Below are positions 19,430 to 28,563 of a stretch of DNA of 64,000 nucleotides, in pieces. The notes below the pieces were generated by a model that saw nothing but the letters and a program-made list of their open reading frames with translations, made no database searches and was not told the origin of the DNA. Position numbers and translations under genes: made by a program. The stretch spans positions 147,338 to 211,337 of the forward strand of contig DGSO01000028.1 in the NCBI GenBank assembly GCA_002393945.1, written 5' to 3'. Each line of letters begins with the position of its first letter. The stretch's first letter is position 1. This DNA is from Bacteroidales bacterium UBA4360. Lineage in GTDB: Bacteria > Bacteroidota > Bacteroidia > Bacteroidales > UBA932.

Positions 19430-20708
19430 GAGGCTTGGTGCCCTGGTAGTGTATGCACTTGTTTCCGTTTGGACCTTATCGGCCCAGACGGACGGTACCT
19501 ATGTAGGTTACTCCCCGTATTCCGTATATGGTATAGGTAATCTCCATACTCAGGGAACGGCCTGGAGCAAGGGAATGGGCGGTATCGGTATAGCCACAAG
19601 GAACAAGAGGTTCATCAACACTATGAACCCGGCGTCGGTAACAGCCCGTGATTCCCTGTCCTTCATGTCTGATTTCGGCCTCAGCGGCAAACTGTCCTAT
19701 TTCCGTGAAGGAGACAAGGCCGGATACAATCCCGCATTGAACATCGAGAACTTCGTGATTTCCTTCCCCATGTGGAAGAATACCGCTTTCATGGCAGGTA
19801 TTACGCCCCTCAGCGAGGTAGGCTACAGGATTTCAGACACCAGGATAGACTACTATTCCACTCAGGAAAATTTCTATTCCGGAGGCAACGGAGGTATGTA
19901 TCAGGTGTTTGCAGCCGCGGCTATAACCCTCTGGAACCGCCTTTCGATAGGTGTTCAGGGCATGTATAACTTCGGCAGCATAAGCAAGTCGTCATCAACC
20001 TCTTATTCCGACGACAGCCACCTTAGCTTCAGCTCCGGAGACTCCCTCCAGGTGAATAACGTAGGCGTAAAACTGGGCCTCCAGTACGAACAGCCCCTCT
20101 CTTCGACGCATTACCTCACCGTGGGAGGAACTTACCGCCTTTCAACGCCCGCCGGCGGCAACAGGATCCACTACCTTTCAAAGGGATCGCTCAACCGCAC
20201 ACGCACAGACACCCCCATTTCCGATGACAACATCCGTTTCGGCGATGAAATCGGCGCAGGCGTCTCCATCCGCAAGTCCGATATATGGTCGGCCGAATTC
20301 GACTATACCAGGACCTCCTGGCAGAATTCCGGATTCGAGTCCGTCCCCGGTTTCTCCAATACGGGAATGGAAGCGTCCTTCGCTTCATCGGCAGGGCAGG
20401 CTTTCAGGGCCGGCTTCGAGATAACCCCCAACCGTAACGACATCCGTTATTTCTTCAGGCGCTGCACGTACCGCGCAGGTGCATATTTTGACAGCTCCTA
20501 CTATACCGTAAACGGGGAACACGTAAACTCGGTGGGCATCACCCTGGGCATGACCCTTCCTGTTTTCCGTTGGTATAACGGCGTCACAATCGGCCTTGAC
20601 CTTGGCCGCAGGGGCCTCGCCTCATCCCAGATAAAAGAGACATACGCGGGCTTCAACATGAGTCTGAATATGTTCGATATTTGGTTCAAGAAACCAAGAT
20701 ACGAATAG
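19410..20708 (+). CDS. Outer membrane beta-barrel protein of unknown function
   Basis: A signal peptide (cleavage probably after TLSA) is followed by a long run of alternating polar/aromatic residues typical of an outer-membrane barrel, with early GYSPYSVYGIGNL and GGIGIATRN. Architecture resembles the PorV/FadL-like outer-membrane proteins of Bacteroidetes. The last strands end FDIWFKKPRYE, without a classical terminal Phe. It overlaps coaX by 20 bases and precedes TPR-protein and LptC genes. From memory, Bacteroides genomes carry a similar coaX - membrane protein - TPR - lptC - ppiD order, so it may work in envelope assembly. That role is inference. Length is 432 residues. Confidence 0.75.
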   Translation: MHGRLGKRLGALVVYALVSVWTLSAQTDGTYVGYSPYSVYGIGNLHTQGTAWSKGMGGIGIATRNKRFINTMNPASVTARDSLSFMSDFGLSGKLSYFREGDKAGYNPALNIENFVISFPMWKNTAFMAGITPLSEVGYRISDTRIDYYSTQENFYSGGNGGMYQVFAAAAITLWNRLSIGVQGMYNFGSISKSSSTSYSDDSHLSFSSGDSLQVNNVGVKLGLQYEQPLSSTHYLTVGGTYRLSTPAGGNRIHYLSKGSLNRTRTDTPISDDNIRFGDEIGAGVSIRKSDIWSAEFDYTRTSWQNSGFESVPGFSNTGMEASFASSAGQAFRAGFEITPNRNDIRYFFRRCTYRAGAYFDSSYYTVNGEHVNSVGITLGMTLPVFRWYNGVTIGLDLGRRGLASSQIKETYAGFNMSLNMFDIWFKKPRYE

Positions 20709-20765
20709 TTTAGCACGATAATTGATTTACCTGTACACACGATAACTCAAAAAAACTTATCCGAT

Positions 20766-22091
20766 ATGAAAAAGTTAACCATCATTCTTCTCACTGTGCT
20801 GGCAGTTTTCGGCGGACAGTTCAAAGCTTCCGCCCAGGGAAAATATGGTGCAGACAGCGCACAGTGCCTGCTCTATCTCTCCTATTATCAGGAGTACTGG
20901 AAACAGAAGAATTATGACTCCGCACTTCCCAACTGGAGAAAAGCTTATTCAGTCTGCCCTGCTACCGCTTCGCAGAACATGTTCATCCACGGAACCCGTC
21001 TGATGACCCGTCAGCTTGACAAGATCAAGGATCCTGCACAGCGCGCAGCCATCATCGACACCATCATCACCCTTCAGGACCAGCGCATGGCCGCCTATCC
21101 CAAGAAGCGTGTGGAAATTATGAACAACAAGGGTCAGTATATGATCAACTATCGCGGCAGCGACAGCAAGTATATTTATGACAACCTCAGCGGCATAGTT
21201 GCAGAACTGGGCACCCAGTCCAGCGGCAGCATCCTCGTGAACCTGCTCCAGAGCGGTATCGCCCTTTACAGGGAAGACAAACTCAGTGCCGACGACGTCA
21301 TCGCCCTTTATGACACCGTTTCCGATGCCATCAACGGCGCAGATGCCAAGAATGATGCAGAGGCAGAGGACAACGCAAAGGCTAAGGCTACAATAGAGTC
21401 CATCTTTGCTGACAGCAAGGTGGCTTCCTGCGACAACCTCATCGCCATCTTCACCCCTCGTTACGAGGCAGATTCCGACAACCTTGCCCTGGTTTCCAAC
21501 ATCGTGAAACTCATGAACAACGCGGAGGACTGCGCATCCAATGACCTTTATCTGAAGGCTGTCACATCCATGTACAAACTGGATCCTTCATATCGCAGCG
21601 CTTACGCTCTGTTCCGCCTGAATTCCGCACGTGACAACGTCGCCGACGCCGCACGTTACATCGAGGAGGCAATCGCAGACCCCGAATCCGACGAAACGGT
21701 TGACGCACAGTACAACTACGAACTTGCTCTGTTCGCATACAAGAACGGTATGAGAGGCAAGGCTTACGAGGCCGCCCGCAAGGCAGTTGACCTTGACCAC
21801 GGCTATGCAGGAAAGGCATACCTCCTCATCGGCAACCTCTGGGCAAGTTCAACCTGCTCTGACGAAGTAGACAAGTATGCACGCTTCTGGGCTGCAACCG
21901 ACTACTTCCAGAAGGCCCGCAACACTGATCCTACCTTGGCAGAAGACGCATCGGCATCCATCTCCAGCGTAAGCAGGTACTATCCCGAGGCAAGTGAGAT
22001 CTTCATGTACGACCTCACCGCCGGCCAGAGCTACACCGTTTCCTGCGGCGGTATGACCGCAAGCACTACAGTACGTGTAAGTGGCAGATAG
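20766..22091 (+). CDS. Secreted TPR-repeat protein
   Basis: A signal peptide (cleavage near KASAQ) leads into an all-helical protein with TPR-like units. An early pair is NYDSALPNWRKAYSVCP and the best later units are around residues 290-400 (NYELALFAYKNGMRGKAYEA, AATDYFQKARNTDP). A charged alanine-rich stretch near residue 200 (KNDAEAEDNAKAKATIE) is probably a linker. At 441 residues it matches Bacteroidales TPR proteins placed between coaX and lptC. The next gene starts with GTG whose first base is the last base of this stop codon, so the two are coupled. A periplasmic scaffold role in envelope assembly is inferred from neighbours. Confidence 0.8.
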   Translation: MKKLTIILLTVLAVFGGQFKASAQGKYGADSAQCLLYLSYYQEYWKQKNYDSALPNWRKAYSVCPATASQNMFIHGTRLMTRQLDKIKDPAQRAAIIDTIITLQDQRMAAYPKKRVEIMNNKGQYMINYRGSDSKYIYDNLSGIVAELGTQSSGSILVNLLQSGIALYREDKLSADDVIALYDTVSDAINGADAKNDAEAEDNAKAKATIESIFADSKVASCDNLIAIFTPRYEADSDNLALVSNIVKLMNNAEDCASNDLYLKAVTSMYKLDPSYRSAYALFRLNSARDNVADAARYIEEAIADPESDETVDAQYNYELALFAYKNGMRGKAYEAARKAVDLDHGYAGKAYLLIGNLWASSTCSDEVDKYARFWAATDYFQKARNTDPTLAEDASASISSVSRYYPEASEIFMYDLTAGQSYTVSCGGMTASTTVRVSGR

Positions 22092-22711
22092 TGAATAGAG
22101 GACGCATATCTACAGCGACGGCAACCGCTCTGGCGGTTGCTTTCGTCGTTTATTCATGTGGTGGAAACCTGTCGGAGGCAGAGAAACTGAATCTTGACAA
22201 AATTCCGCTGCAGACTGTAGACAGCATGTTTTTCATCCAAAGCGAAAACGGGCGCCTGAAAATGAGGGTAGAGGCCGCCAGAATGGAGGTTTACGAACAC
22301 GACACCATCTCATACGACCTTTTCCCCGCCGGTCTCAAAGTATATGCTTACGGAGAGAGCGGAGTGTTGGAAACGACCATTTTTTCAGACCAGGCCAGGC
22401 ACGACAAAACCGGGTCGGAGCAGTGGTCGGCCTTTGGAAATGTGGTGGTGAAGAATATAGTCAAGAACGAGACCATGGAGACGGACACCCTCTACTGGGA
22501 TGCCACCAAGCATGAGATATGGACGGACTGCTACGTCAAGATGTACTCTCCTTCCGGCCTCATGCAGGGCTATGGCATGCGCTCCGATGAAATGGCCCGT
22601 AACTCCATCCTAATGAACCCGTTCGACACCGAATTCCTCTTGGAAGACGAGGATAATCCGCCAGTTCAGGTTGATTCGGTCAATTTTATCGGCCCTATTC
22701 CAAAAAAATAA
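22091..22711 (+). CDS. lptC: LptC-like lipoprotein, lipopolysaccharide export
   Basis: This protein has the LptC/OstA-like fold that bridges the inner-membrane LPS transporter LptBFG and the periplasmic LptA. Start is GTG at 22091, overlapping the previous stop by one base. The N-terminal hydrophobic stretch ends VVYSC, a probable lipobox. The body shows the family pattern of a target-strand repeat: FIQSENGRLKMRVEAARME, then SDQARHDKTGSEQWSAFGNVVVKN, then TLYWDATKHEIWTD. At 206 residues it fits Bacteroidetes LptC. It is translationally coupled to the TPR gene, and a PpiD-like isomerase follows after 71 bases. The other lpt genes are not in the window. Confidence 0.82.
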   Translation: MNRGRISTATATALAVAFVVYSCGGNLSEAEKLNLDKIPLQTVDSMFFIQSENGRLKMRVEAARMEVYEHDTISYDLFPAGLKVYAYGESGVLETTIFSDQARHDKTGSEQWSAFGNVVVKNIVKNETMETDTLYWDATKHEIWTDCYVKMYSPSGLMQGYGMRSDEMARNSILMNPFDTEFLLEDEDNPPVQVDSVNFIGPIPKK

Positions 22712-22782
22712 TGGTTATTTGGAAGAAAATCACTATTTTTGCGGTCCTTTATTTTTGAATAGAATATAAAAACTGAATAGAA

Positions 22783-24870
22783 ATGGCAGCACTTGAGACC
22801 ATCAGAACCAAATTCGGCATTGGTGCATCTATCATCATTGCCTTCGGTCTGTTACTCTTCCTTGTTAACCCGTCAGACATTATCCAGACCATCCAGTCTG
22901 CATCTACGAAGTATGACGTGGGTAAAATCAATGGCAAAAGAATTACTTATCAGGACTTTGACGCCCAGGTAAAGCGCCTGTCCGACATTCGCGAAATGAC
23001 CAGCGGCACATCGGCTTCTTCCGAGCAGGCCCAGCGCCAGACCCGCGAAATGGCATGGCAGGAACTGGTTCAGGAAAACCTCGTCATTCCCACCATCCGC
23101 AAAGCCGGTATCAACGTGGGACATCAGGAGGAGATCGACCTCTTCGTAGGCGAAAACCCTTCACCCGTGGTCACCTCTTCCGGTTTCTTCATGGACGAGA
23201 ACGGAAACTTCTCTCCTGAGCTCGTGCGCAACTTCATGGAGCAGGCCTCTGCCGACGAGTCCGGCCGTGTACTCCTTCTCAGGAACTACATGCAGAACTC
23301 CGTCCGCAACAGCCGCTACACCGAAAAGTACGGCACCCTGTTCAGTGCAGCCTCCCTGGTGAACTCCCTTGAGGAGAAGAAGGCAATTGCCGAGAACAAC
23401 ACAACCGCTTCCGTAAGCTTTGTAATGGCTCCCAACACTTACTTCCCCCAGGATTCTTCCGTAGTCGTTTCTTCTGCCGATATCAAGAAATTCTACAACG
23501 ACCACAAGGAGAATTTCAAGCAGAACGCCAGCAGGGATATCGAGTATGCCGTTTTCGAGGTTGTTCCTTCCGCAGCTGACATCGAGGCCCAGAACCAGGA
23601 CTTCGTTGCAACTTATGACGAGTTTGCCACCACAGACAACGTGCGTGCATTCCTCCAGAAGAATTCAGACCTCCAGTGGCAGGACCGCTGGTACAAGAGC
23701 GGCGACCTCCGCAGCGTAAACGCAGACGTTGACGCTTTCGTGAGCAGCGCCAAGGCCGGTACTTCTCCCGTCATCAAGTCCGGAAACAACTTCTATGCAG
23801 CCCGCATCATGGAGCTTGGTAACGTTCCTGATTCCGTGCTCGTTCGCCACATCATGTTCCAGGGTGCAAATGCCCGCCACGCAGCCGACAGCCTCATCAA
23901 GCTTGTGAACAAGAACAACTTCGCAGCCCTTGCAGAGGCCAATTCCGTCGACAAGAACAATGCTTTCGACGGTGAATTCGGCACCCTTGGCTGGATGACC
24001 CAGAACAGCATGATCCCCGGCTTCGAGTCTGTCCTTACCGCAGCTGTCGGCAAGCCTTATATCCTCAATTCACAGTATGGCACCCATATCGTTGAGGTTG
24101 TAAAGGCCACCAAGCCCGTAGCAAAGAAGAAGGTCGCCATCTATGAGAAGGCCACCCTTCCCAGCAAGGAGACTTATGCCGCAATCTACAACCAAGCAAA
24201 CATCCTGGCAGTGCGCACCGCCGGCAAGTATTCCAACTACAAGGCCGCCTGCGACTCTACCGGCATCTACTCCCGCAGCCTCACCATCAACGAGGGCACC
24301 GATACCTACGGCTCAATCTCCCGTGCAAAGGAAGTTACCCGTTGGGCATTCGACAACAAGCCCGGCAAGGCTTCCGGTATCATCACCGTGGACAACAACT
24401 ACTTCTTCGTAGTTGCAGTCAAGGGCGCCCACAAGGAAGGATATGCATCCGTAGACGAGGTTTCCACCCAGATCAAGAACCAGCTCTACCGCGAAAAGTA
24501 CTCCCAGAAGCGCTGTGCCGATGTAGCCTCCCAGATTGCCGGACTTGGCACTCTTGAGGAAATCGCAACCGCTCTTGGAACTACCGTAAGCGAGGTTTCA
24601 GACGTAACCTTCTCCACCAACTCCGCTCCTACCACAGAGCCTGCATTCGTAGGTGCCGTGGCAGCTGCCAAGGAAGGCGTGATTTCCGGCCCTGTTGCAG
24701 GTATCATGGGAACCTATGTATTCAAGGTAAACGGCCGCGAGACCGGTTCCTACTATACAGAGGACGATGCCAAGAATGCACAGGCCCGCATCGACCAGTA
24801 TCACCAGCAGATGCTTCTCCCGGTGATGATGGAAGGTACCGTAAAGGACAACCGTGCCAGGTTCTATTAA
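22783..24870 (+). CDS. Membrane-anchored peptidyl-prolyl isomerase, PpiD/SurA-like
   Basis: This is a periplasmic folding factor for secreted and outer-membrane proteins. One N-terminal membrane helix (about residues 12-30, [16 protein letters not shown]) anchors it; the remainder faces the periplasm. A SurA-N-like helical domain follows ([19 protein letters not shown], about 45-190). A parvulin domain is centred on VRHIMFQG to YGTHIVEVV (about 350-450), and a second, weaker rotamase-like segment lies near 520-600. At 695 residues it matches Bacteroidetes PpiD-type proteins. The place after lptC in an envelope-biogenesis run fits the role. A TGTCATTCTGAA-type repeat follows its stop. Confidence 0.9.
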   Translation: MAALETIRTKFGIGASIIIAFGLLLFLVNPSDIIQTIQSASTKYDVGKINGKRITYQDFDAQVKRLSDIREMTSGTSASSEQAQRQTREMAWQELVQENLVIPTIRKAGINVGHQEEIDLFVGENPSPVVTSSGFFMDENGNFSPELVRNFMEQASADESGRVLLLRNYMQNSVRNSRYTEKYGTLFSAASLVNSLEEKKAIAENNTTASVSFVMAPNTYFPQDSSVVVSSADIKKFYNDHKENFKQNASRDIEYAVFEVVPSAADIEAQNQDFVATYDEFATTDNVRAFLQKNSDLQWQDRWYKSGDLRSVNADVDAFVSSAKAGTSPVIKSGNNFYAARIMELGNVPDSVLVRHIMFQGANARHAADSLIKLVNKNNFAALAEANSVDKNNAFDGEFGTLGWMTQNSMIPGFESVLTAAVGKPYILNSQYGTHIVEVVKATKPVAKKKVAIYEKATLPSKETYAAIYNQANILAVRTAGKYSNYKAACDSTGIYSRSLTINEGTDTYGSISRAKEVTRWAFDNKPGKASGIITVDNNYFFVVAVKGAHKEGYASVDEVSTQIKNQLYREKYSQKRCADVASQIAGLGTLEEIATALGTTVSEVSDVTFSTNSAPTTEPAFVGAVAAAKEGVISGPVAGIMGTYVFKVNGRETGSYYTEDDAKNAQARIDQYHQQMLLPVMMEGTVKDNRARFY

Positions 24871-24881
24871 TAGTTCCTTCC

Positions 24882-24909
24882 TGTCATTCTGAACGTAGTT
24901 GAAGAATCT
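24882..24909 (+). repeat. TGTCATTCTGAA...GAAGAATCT dispersed repeat
   Basis: This 28-base element begins TGTCATTCTGAACG and ends TTGAAGAATCT. It is the sister form of the TGTCATTTCGA...GAGAAATCTC repeats found elsewhere in this window. It fills the gap between ppiD and ychF, and its last base directly precedes the ychF ATG, so it forms the ychF ribosome-binding region. Confidence 0.7.
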
Positions 24910-26013
24910 ATGTCTTTGAAATGTGGAATAGTAGGCTTGCCTAATGTGGGCAAGTCTACTCTTTTTAATTGCATCAGCAGCGGAAAGGCCCAGAGCGCCA
25001 ATTTCCCGTTCTGCACAATTGAGCCCAATGTCGGTTCAACCTCCGTTCCGGACAAACGCCTGGAAGTCCTCACTGATATTTGCCAGCCCAAGCGTACTAT
25101 TCCCGCCACTGTGGAAATTGTGGACATCGCCGGACTTGTAAAGGGAGCATCCAAGGGTGAAGGACTTGGCAACCAGTTCCTTGCCAATATTCGTGAAACA
25201 GACGCCATCCTGCACGTCCTGCGCTGCTTTGACGACGGCAACATCGTCCACGTAGACGGCTCTGTAGACCCTGTGCGTGACAAGGAAGTAGTAGACACAG
25301 AACTTCAGATAAAAGACCTTGAAACGGTAGAAAACCGCATCAAGAAGGTAGAGAAGATGGCTACAACCGGAGGAGACAAGGACGCAAAGAAACTCCTCCA
25401 GCTTCTTCTCCGGTATCGAGAGGCCCTTCTCAAGGGTGAATCCTGCCGCACGGTAGTTCCCGAGAATCAGGAAGAAGAGCAGATGGCCCATGACCTCTAT
25501 CTTCTTACCAACAAGCCTGTGATGTACGTCTGCAACGTAGATGAGGCATCGGCAGCAAGCGGAAACGCTTACGTTGAGGCTGTGCGCAAGGCTGTTGCCG
25601 CCGAAAATGCAGAGATTCTTGTCATCGCAGCCAAGACAGAGGCCGAAATTGCCGAAATCGAAGACTACGATGACCGCCAGATGTTCCTGGAGGAAATGGG
25701 CCTGGAGGAAAGCGGCGTCGTCCGCCTCATCCAGGGTGCATATAAACTCCTGGGACTCAGGACCTTCTTTACCGCAGGTGCCGATGAATGCCGCGCCTGG
25801 ACCATCGTCGCAGGTGACAAGGCCCCCCGCGCCGCAGGCGTCATCCACACCGACTTTGAACGTGGCTTCATCCGTGCCGAAGTCATCAAGTACGAAGACT
25901 TCGTCCAGTACAAGACCGAAGCCGCCGTCCGCGCCGCCGGCAAGATGGGCATCGAAGGCAAAGACTACGTCGTCCAGGACGGCGACATCATGCATTTCCT
26001 CTTCAACGTTTAA
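24910..26013 (+). CDS. ychF: YchF/Obg-like ATPase
   Basis: YchF is a universally conserved Obg-family P-loop protein that prefers ATP and associates with ribosomes and stress responses. Walker A is [12 protein letters not shown] (residues 8-19) and the G3 motif is [20 protein letters not shown]. The TGS domain occupies the C-terminus ([17 protein letters not shown] to [12 protein letters not shown]). At 367 residues it is canonical. The start codon abuts a dispersed repeat with no Shine-Dalgarno sequence. The gene is followed by an array of related repeats at 26016, so it is bracketed by the same repeat family on both sides. Confidence 0.96.
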   Translation: MSLKCGIVGLPNVGKSTLFNCISSGKAQSANFPFCTIEPNVGSTSVPDKRLEVLTDICQPKRTIPATVEIVDIAGLVKGASKGEGLGNQFLANIRETDAILHVLRCFDDGNIVHVDGSVDPVRDKEVVDTELQIKDLETVENRIKKVEKMATTGGDKDAKKLLQLLLRYREALLKGESCRTVVPENQEEEQMAHDLYLLTNKPVMYVCNVDEASAASGNAYVEAVRKAVAAENAEILVIAAKTEAEIAEIEDYDDRQMFLEEMGLEESGVVRLIQGAYKLLGLRTFFTAGADECRAWTIVAGDKAPRAAGVIHTDFERGFIRAEVIKYEDFVQYKTEAAVRAAGKMGIEGKDYVVQDGDIMHFLFNV

Positions 26014-26015
26014 CC

Positions 26016-26106
26016 CACCTGTCATTTCGAGCGCCACCTGTCATTTCGAGCGCCACCTGTCATTTCGCGCGCCCACCTGTCATTTCGAGCGAAGTCGAGA
26101 AATCTC
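26016..26106 (+). repeat. Tandem TGTCATTTCGA repeat array
   Basis: Three 19-base direct repeats (CACCTGTCATTTCGAGCGC at 26016 and 26035; a variant with CGCGC at 26054) run into a longer copy at 26078-26106 that ends GTCGAGAAATCTC. It lies just after the ychF stop. The same family is found at 24882, 51043 and 62692-62758, the last two inside reading frames. Confidence 0.85.
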
Positions 26107-26123
26107 TTTTCAGAAAGTTTTAC

Positions 26124-26131
26124 TATATTTG
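26124..26131 (+). promoter_or_regulatory. -7 box for galK
   Basis: TATATTTG, an exact TAnnTTTG match, lies 32 bases before the galK ATG and just downstream of the repeat array. No convincing -33 TTTG is seen, because the repeat occupies that position. Confidence 0.55.
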
Positions 26132-26163
26132 TAAGACATACGCAAACTAATGACTACAAATAT

Positions 26164-27306
26164 ATGAAACAGAAAATCCAGGAAAAATTCAAGGCCCTCT
26201 TCGGAGAGGAAGGCGTTCTCTATGCATCGGCAGGCCGTATCAACCTCATCGGCGAACACACAGACTACAATGGCGGTTATGTGTTCCCCGGTGCTATCGA
26301 CTGCGGAATCATGGCAGCAATCAAGGTCAACGGCACACCCAAGGTGAAGGTGTTTTCGCTGGACTACAACGAGAGTGCTGAATTCGGCCTCAATGAGGAG
26401 GATGTTCCCGAGAAGCAGTGGGCCCGCTATATCTTCGGCGTATGCCGTGAGACCATCAAGAGAGGCGGCAAGGTAGAGGGATTCAATGCCGTGTTTGCAG
26501 GCGATGTGCCCCTTGGCGCAGGCCTCAGCTCATCGGCAGCACTGGAAAGCTGCTTTGCCTTTGCCCTTAACGACATCTTCGGCAACGGAATCGACAAGTT
26601 CGAACTTGCAAAGATTGGCCAGAGCACAGAGCATAACTACTGCGGTGTCAAGTGCGGCATCATGGACCAGTTCGCATCTGTATTCGGCAAAGAGGGCGCC
26701 CTTATCCGCCTTAACTGCAAGACCCTGGAATACAAGTATTTCCCCTTCCATCCCAAGGGCTATAAGCTGGTTCTCATCGACTCCTGCGTAAAGCATGAGC
26801 TCGCTTCCAGTGCATACAACAAGCGCCGCGCCTCCTGCGAAAACGCCGCTGCTGCAATCCGCAAGAACCATCCCGAGGTTGAATTCCTCTCGGATGCAAA
26901 GCGTGTCTGGCTTGATGAGGTCCGCGAACAGATTCCCGAGGAAGACTTCCTCCGTGCAGAATACGTAATCGGCGAAGTACAGCGCGTCCTCGACGTCTGC
27001 GACGCCCTTGAAAGGGACGATTATGAGACCGTGGGTGAAATGATGTACCAGACCCACTTCGGCCTCAGCCGTCTGTACGAGGTCTCCTGCGAGGAACTCG
27101 ACTTCCTGAACAAGCTCGCCCGCAAGATGGATGTCACCGGTTCCCGCGTAATGGGCGGCGGCTTCGGCGGCTGCACCATCAACCTGGTGAAGGAAGAGCT
27201 TTATGACGGCTTCATCGCAGCTGCCAAGGAGCAGTTTGCAGCCAAGTTCGGCCACGCTCCCAAGATTTATAACGTGGTAATCTCTGACGGCGCACGCAAA
27301 CTCTAA
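26164..27306 (+). CDS. galK: Galactokinase
   Basis: GalK phosphorylates alpha-D-galactose with ATP in the Leloir pathway. The three GHMP-kinase signatures are present: GRINLIGEHTDYNGGYVFP (about 24-42) for galactose binding, VPLGAGLSSSAALE for the phosphate loop, and RVMGGGFGGCTINLV near the C-terminus. At 380 residues it is standard. The stop codon overlaps the next start (TAATG). No galT or galE is adjacent, but a mutarotase domain, which makes the alpha-galactose used here, is encoded at about 32.3-33.4 kb. Confidence 0.95.
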   Translation: MKQKIQEKFKALFGEEGVLYASAGRINLIGEHTDYNGGYVFPGAIDCGIMAAIKVNGTPKVKVFSLDYNESAEFGLNEEDVPEKQWARYIFGVCRETIKRGGKVEGFNAVFAGDVPLGAGLSSSAALESCFAFALNDIFGNGIDKFELAKIGQSTEHNYCGVKCGIMDQFASVFGKEGALIRLNCKTLEYKYFPFHPKGYKLVLIDSCVKHELASSAYNKRRASCENAAAAIRKNHPEVEFLSDAKRVWLDEVREQIPEEDFLRAEYVIGEVQRVLDVCDALERDDYETVGEMMYQTHFGLSRLYEVSCEELDFLNKLARKMDVTGSRVMGGGFGGCTINLVKEELYDGFIAAAKEQFAAKFGHAPKIYNVVISDGARKL

Positions 27307-27917
27307 TGACAGCCGTCTGTTCACACTGCGGTTCCTCGTTTGAGGCGCAGGTTTACCAAAGCATTAATACCGCCCTTGACCCGTCTCTTAAGGCCCGGGT
27401 CAGGGACGGTTCCATTTTCGTTGCCGAGTGTCCCTACTGCGGCACCCGCAACCTGCTTAAATATCAGACGCTGTATCACGACCCCGAGGCCAAACTCATG
27501 ATCTGGCTCCTCCCCGGTGATGCGGTTCCCCCGCAGGCTGCAGAAGAGGCCGTGAAACAGCTTGAGGGCTATACTTTCCGCCTTGTGAGAGAAGCCGGAG
27601 AACTCATCGAGAAGGTTAACATCTTTGCCTCCGGCCTCGAAGACACCGTCATGGAAATGTGCAAGTGGGTCACCCGCCGGGAGCTTTCCGCCAAGAACCC
27701 TCAGGCAGCCGACGCCCCCCTCAAATTCATGCGCACTGAAGGTGCCGATAACGACATCGTCATGGCCTTCCCCCTTAACGGCCAGATGAACGTCATCAAC
27801 GTTGGCTTCAACGTCTACGAAGACGCCCGCGCCATCCTTTCCCGCAACCCCGCCATCGCGCCCGATTCCGGCTTTGCCCAGGTCGACCACATCTGGCTCT
27901 CCCGCTTTTTCCGGTAA
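27306..27917 (+). CDS. CpXC-domain protein
   Basis: The N-terminus carries two cysteine pairs, CSHCG (residues 5-9) and CPYCG (about 38-42), spaced as in the CpXC family, a probable zinc-binding domain of unknown function. A hydrophobic strand (KLMIWLLPGD) and a helical C-terminal half follow, with no further motif I recognise. There is no signal peptide, so it is likely cytoplasmic. At 203 residues it has the family length. Translation is coupled to galK by a TAATG overlap, but this need not mean a metabolic link. Confidence 0.75.
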   Translation: MTAVCSHCGSSFEAQVYQSINTALDPSLKARVRDGSIFVAECPYCGTRNLLKYQTLYHDPEAKLMIWLLPGDAVPPQAAEEAVKQLEGYTFRLVREAGELIEKVNIFASGLEDTVMEMCKWVTRRELSAKNPQAADAPLKFMRTEGADNDIVMAFPLNGQMNVINVGFNVYEDARAILSRNPAIAPDSGFAQVDHIWLSRFFR

Positions 27918-27942
27918 TAATTCAACCTTGTCCAAAAAAAGT

Positions 27943-27950
27943 TATATTTG
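27943..27950 (+). promoter_or_regulatory. -7 box for the small secreted protein
   Basis: TATATTTG lies 21 bases before the ATG at 27972 and separates this gene from the galK/CpXC unit. Confidence 0.55.
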
Positions 27951-27971
27951 CATCAGAAAAACAATAAAGAT

Positions 27972-28442
27972 ATGAAAAAGATAGTGCTACTAGTATTTGC
28001 GCTGCTGCTATTTGGGCAGGCATATGCACAGAGCCCTTTTGCTTTTGGGTGGGGTCAGGAAGGAGAAAAAGCAGTTGCGGCGTCTTGTTCCAATATGTAT
28101 GACATGAGGCCGTTTGACAATAAGGTTGGAATAACGGTTTATGGCAGTGATTACAGGAAGGCGCTAGATACCAAGAGATGGGGCCAAGGGCTTGTTTTTG
28201 GAGGAGCGTTGGCTTTGTCCGCAGGCTGTCCACTAATCGAAAAGAATGGAATTGGCCAGGAAATAGAGATCGCCAATGCCGTTTTAGGGGCCGCGGCCAT
28301 TGCCGCCGGTATCCCCATGTGGATTCTTGGCCAGAAGAAACTTGATAAGTTTATAGACGACTATTCCCGCCGATATGCACCCGCCCCGCGTGTTTCTGTC
28401 GGCGCTACCGACAGCGGCCTTGGACTGGCATTGAACTTCTAA
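27972..28442 (+). CDS. Small secreted protein of unknown function
   Basis: I do not recognise a family. Starting at the ATG at 27972, a clear signal peptide (lysines, long leucine-rich core, cleavage at YAQ) is followed by about 135 residues. They include two hydrophobic segments rich in Gly/Ala (FGGALALSAG and VLGAAAIAAGIPMWIL), which could be membrane helices, and a charged stretch (KKLDKFIDDYSRRYAP). The C-terminus ends GLGLALNF, like the last strand of outer-membrane proteins. Base composition is more AT-rich than its neighbours. An upstream in-frame ATG at 27948 would lie inside the promoter box and is rejected. Confidence 0.65.
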   Translation: MKKIVLLVFALLLFGQAYAQSPFAFGWGQEGEKAVAASCSNMYDMRPFDNKVGITVYGSDYRKALDTKRWGQGLVFGGALALSAGCPLIEKNGIGQEIEIANAVLGAAAIAAGIPMWILGQKKLDKFIDDYSRRYAPAPRVSVGATDSGLGLALNF

Positions 28443-28445
28443 TTT

Positions 28446-28556
28446 TGGCGAAGGTCTGTTTTTAGGCCGCAGACCTTAGCCGCACAATCGGCCATTACGC
28501 TACTGTGAGGCAATATTTATGGCGAAGGACTGTCGCAAAATAACAGACCTTCGCCA
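28446..28556. terminator. GGCGAAGGTCTG inverted-repeat terminator region
   Basis: Three related words occur between convergent genes: TGGCGAAGGTCTGTT (28446-28460), TGGCGAAGGACTGT (28520-28533) and, inverted, AACAGACCTTCGCCA (28542-28556). The last two pair as a hairpin of 9 plus 4 base pairs around one A-A mismatch with an AT-rich loop. It is probably a terminator for both flanking genes. TTTTGGCGAAGGT also occurs at one end of the 128-bp repeat at 42652. Confidence 0.55.
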
Positions 28557-28563
28557 TTGACGT

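Noticed and set aside
26016..26106. Possible CRISPR array
   Set aside because: The units are contiguous with no spacers and no cas gene is near; it belongs to a dispersed repeat family.
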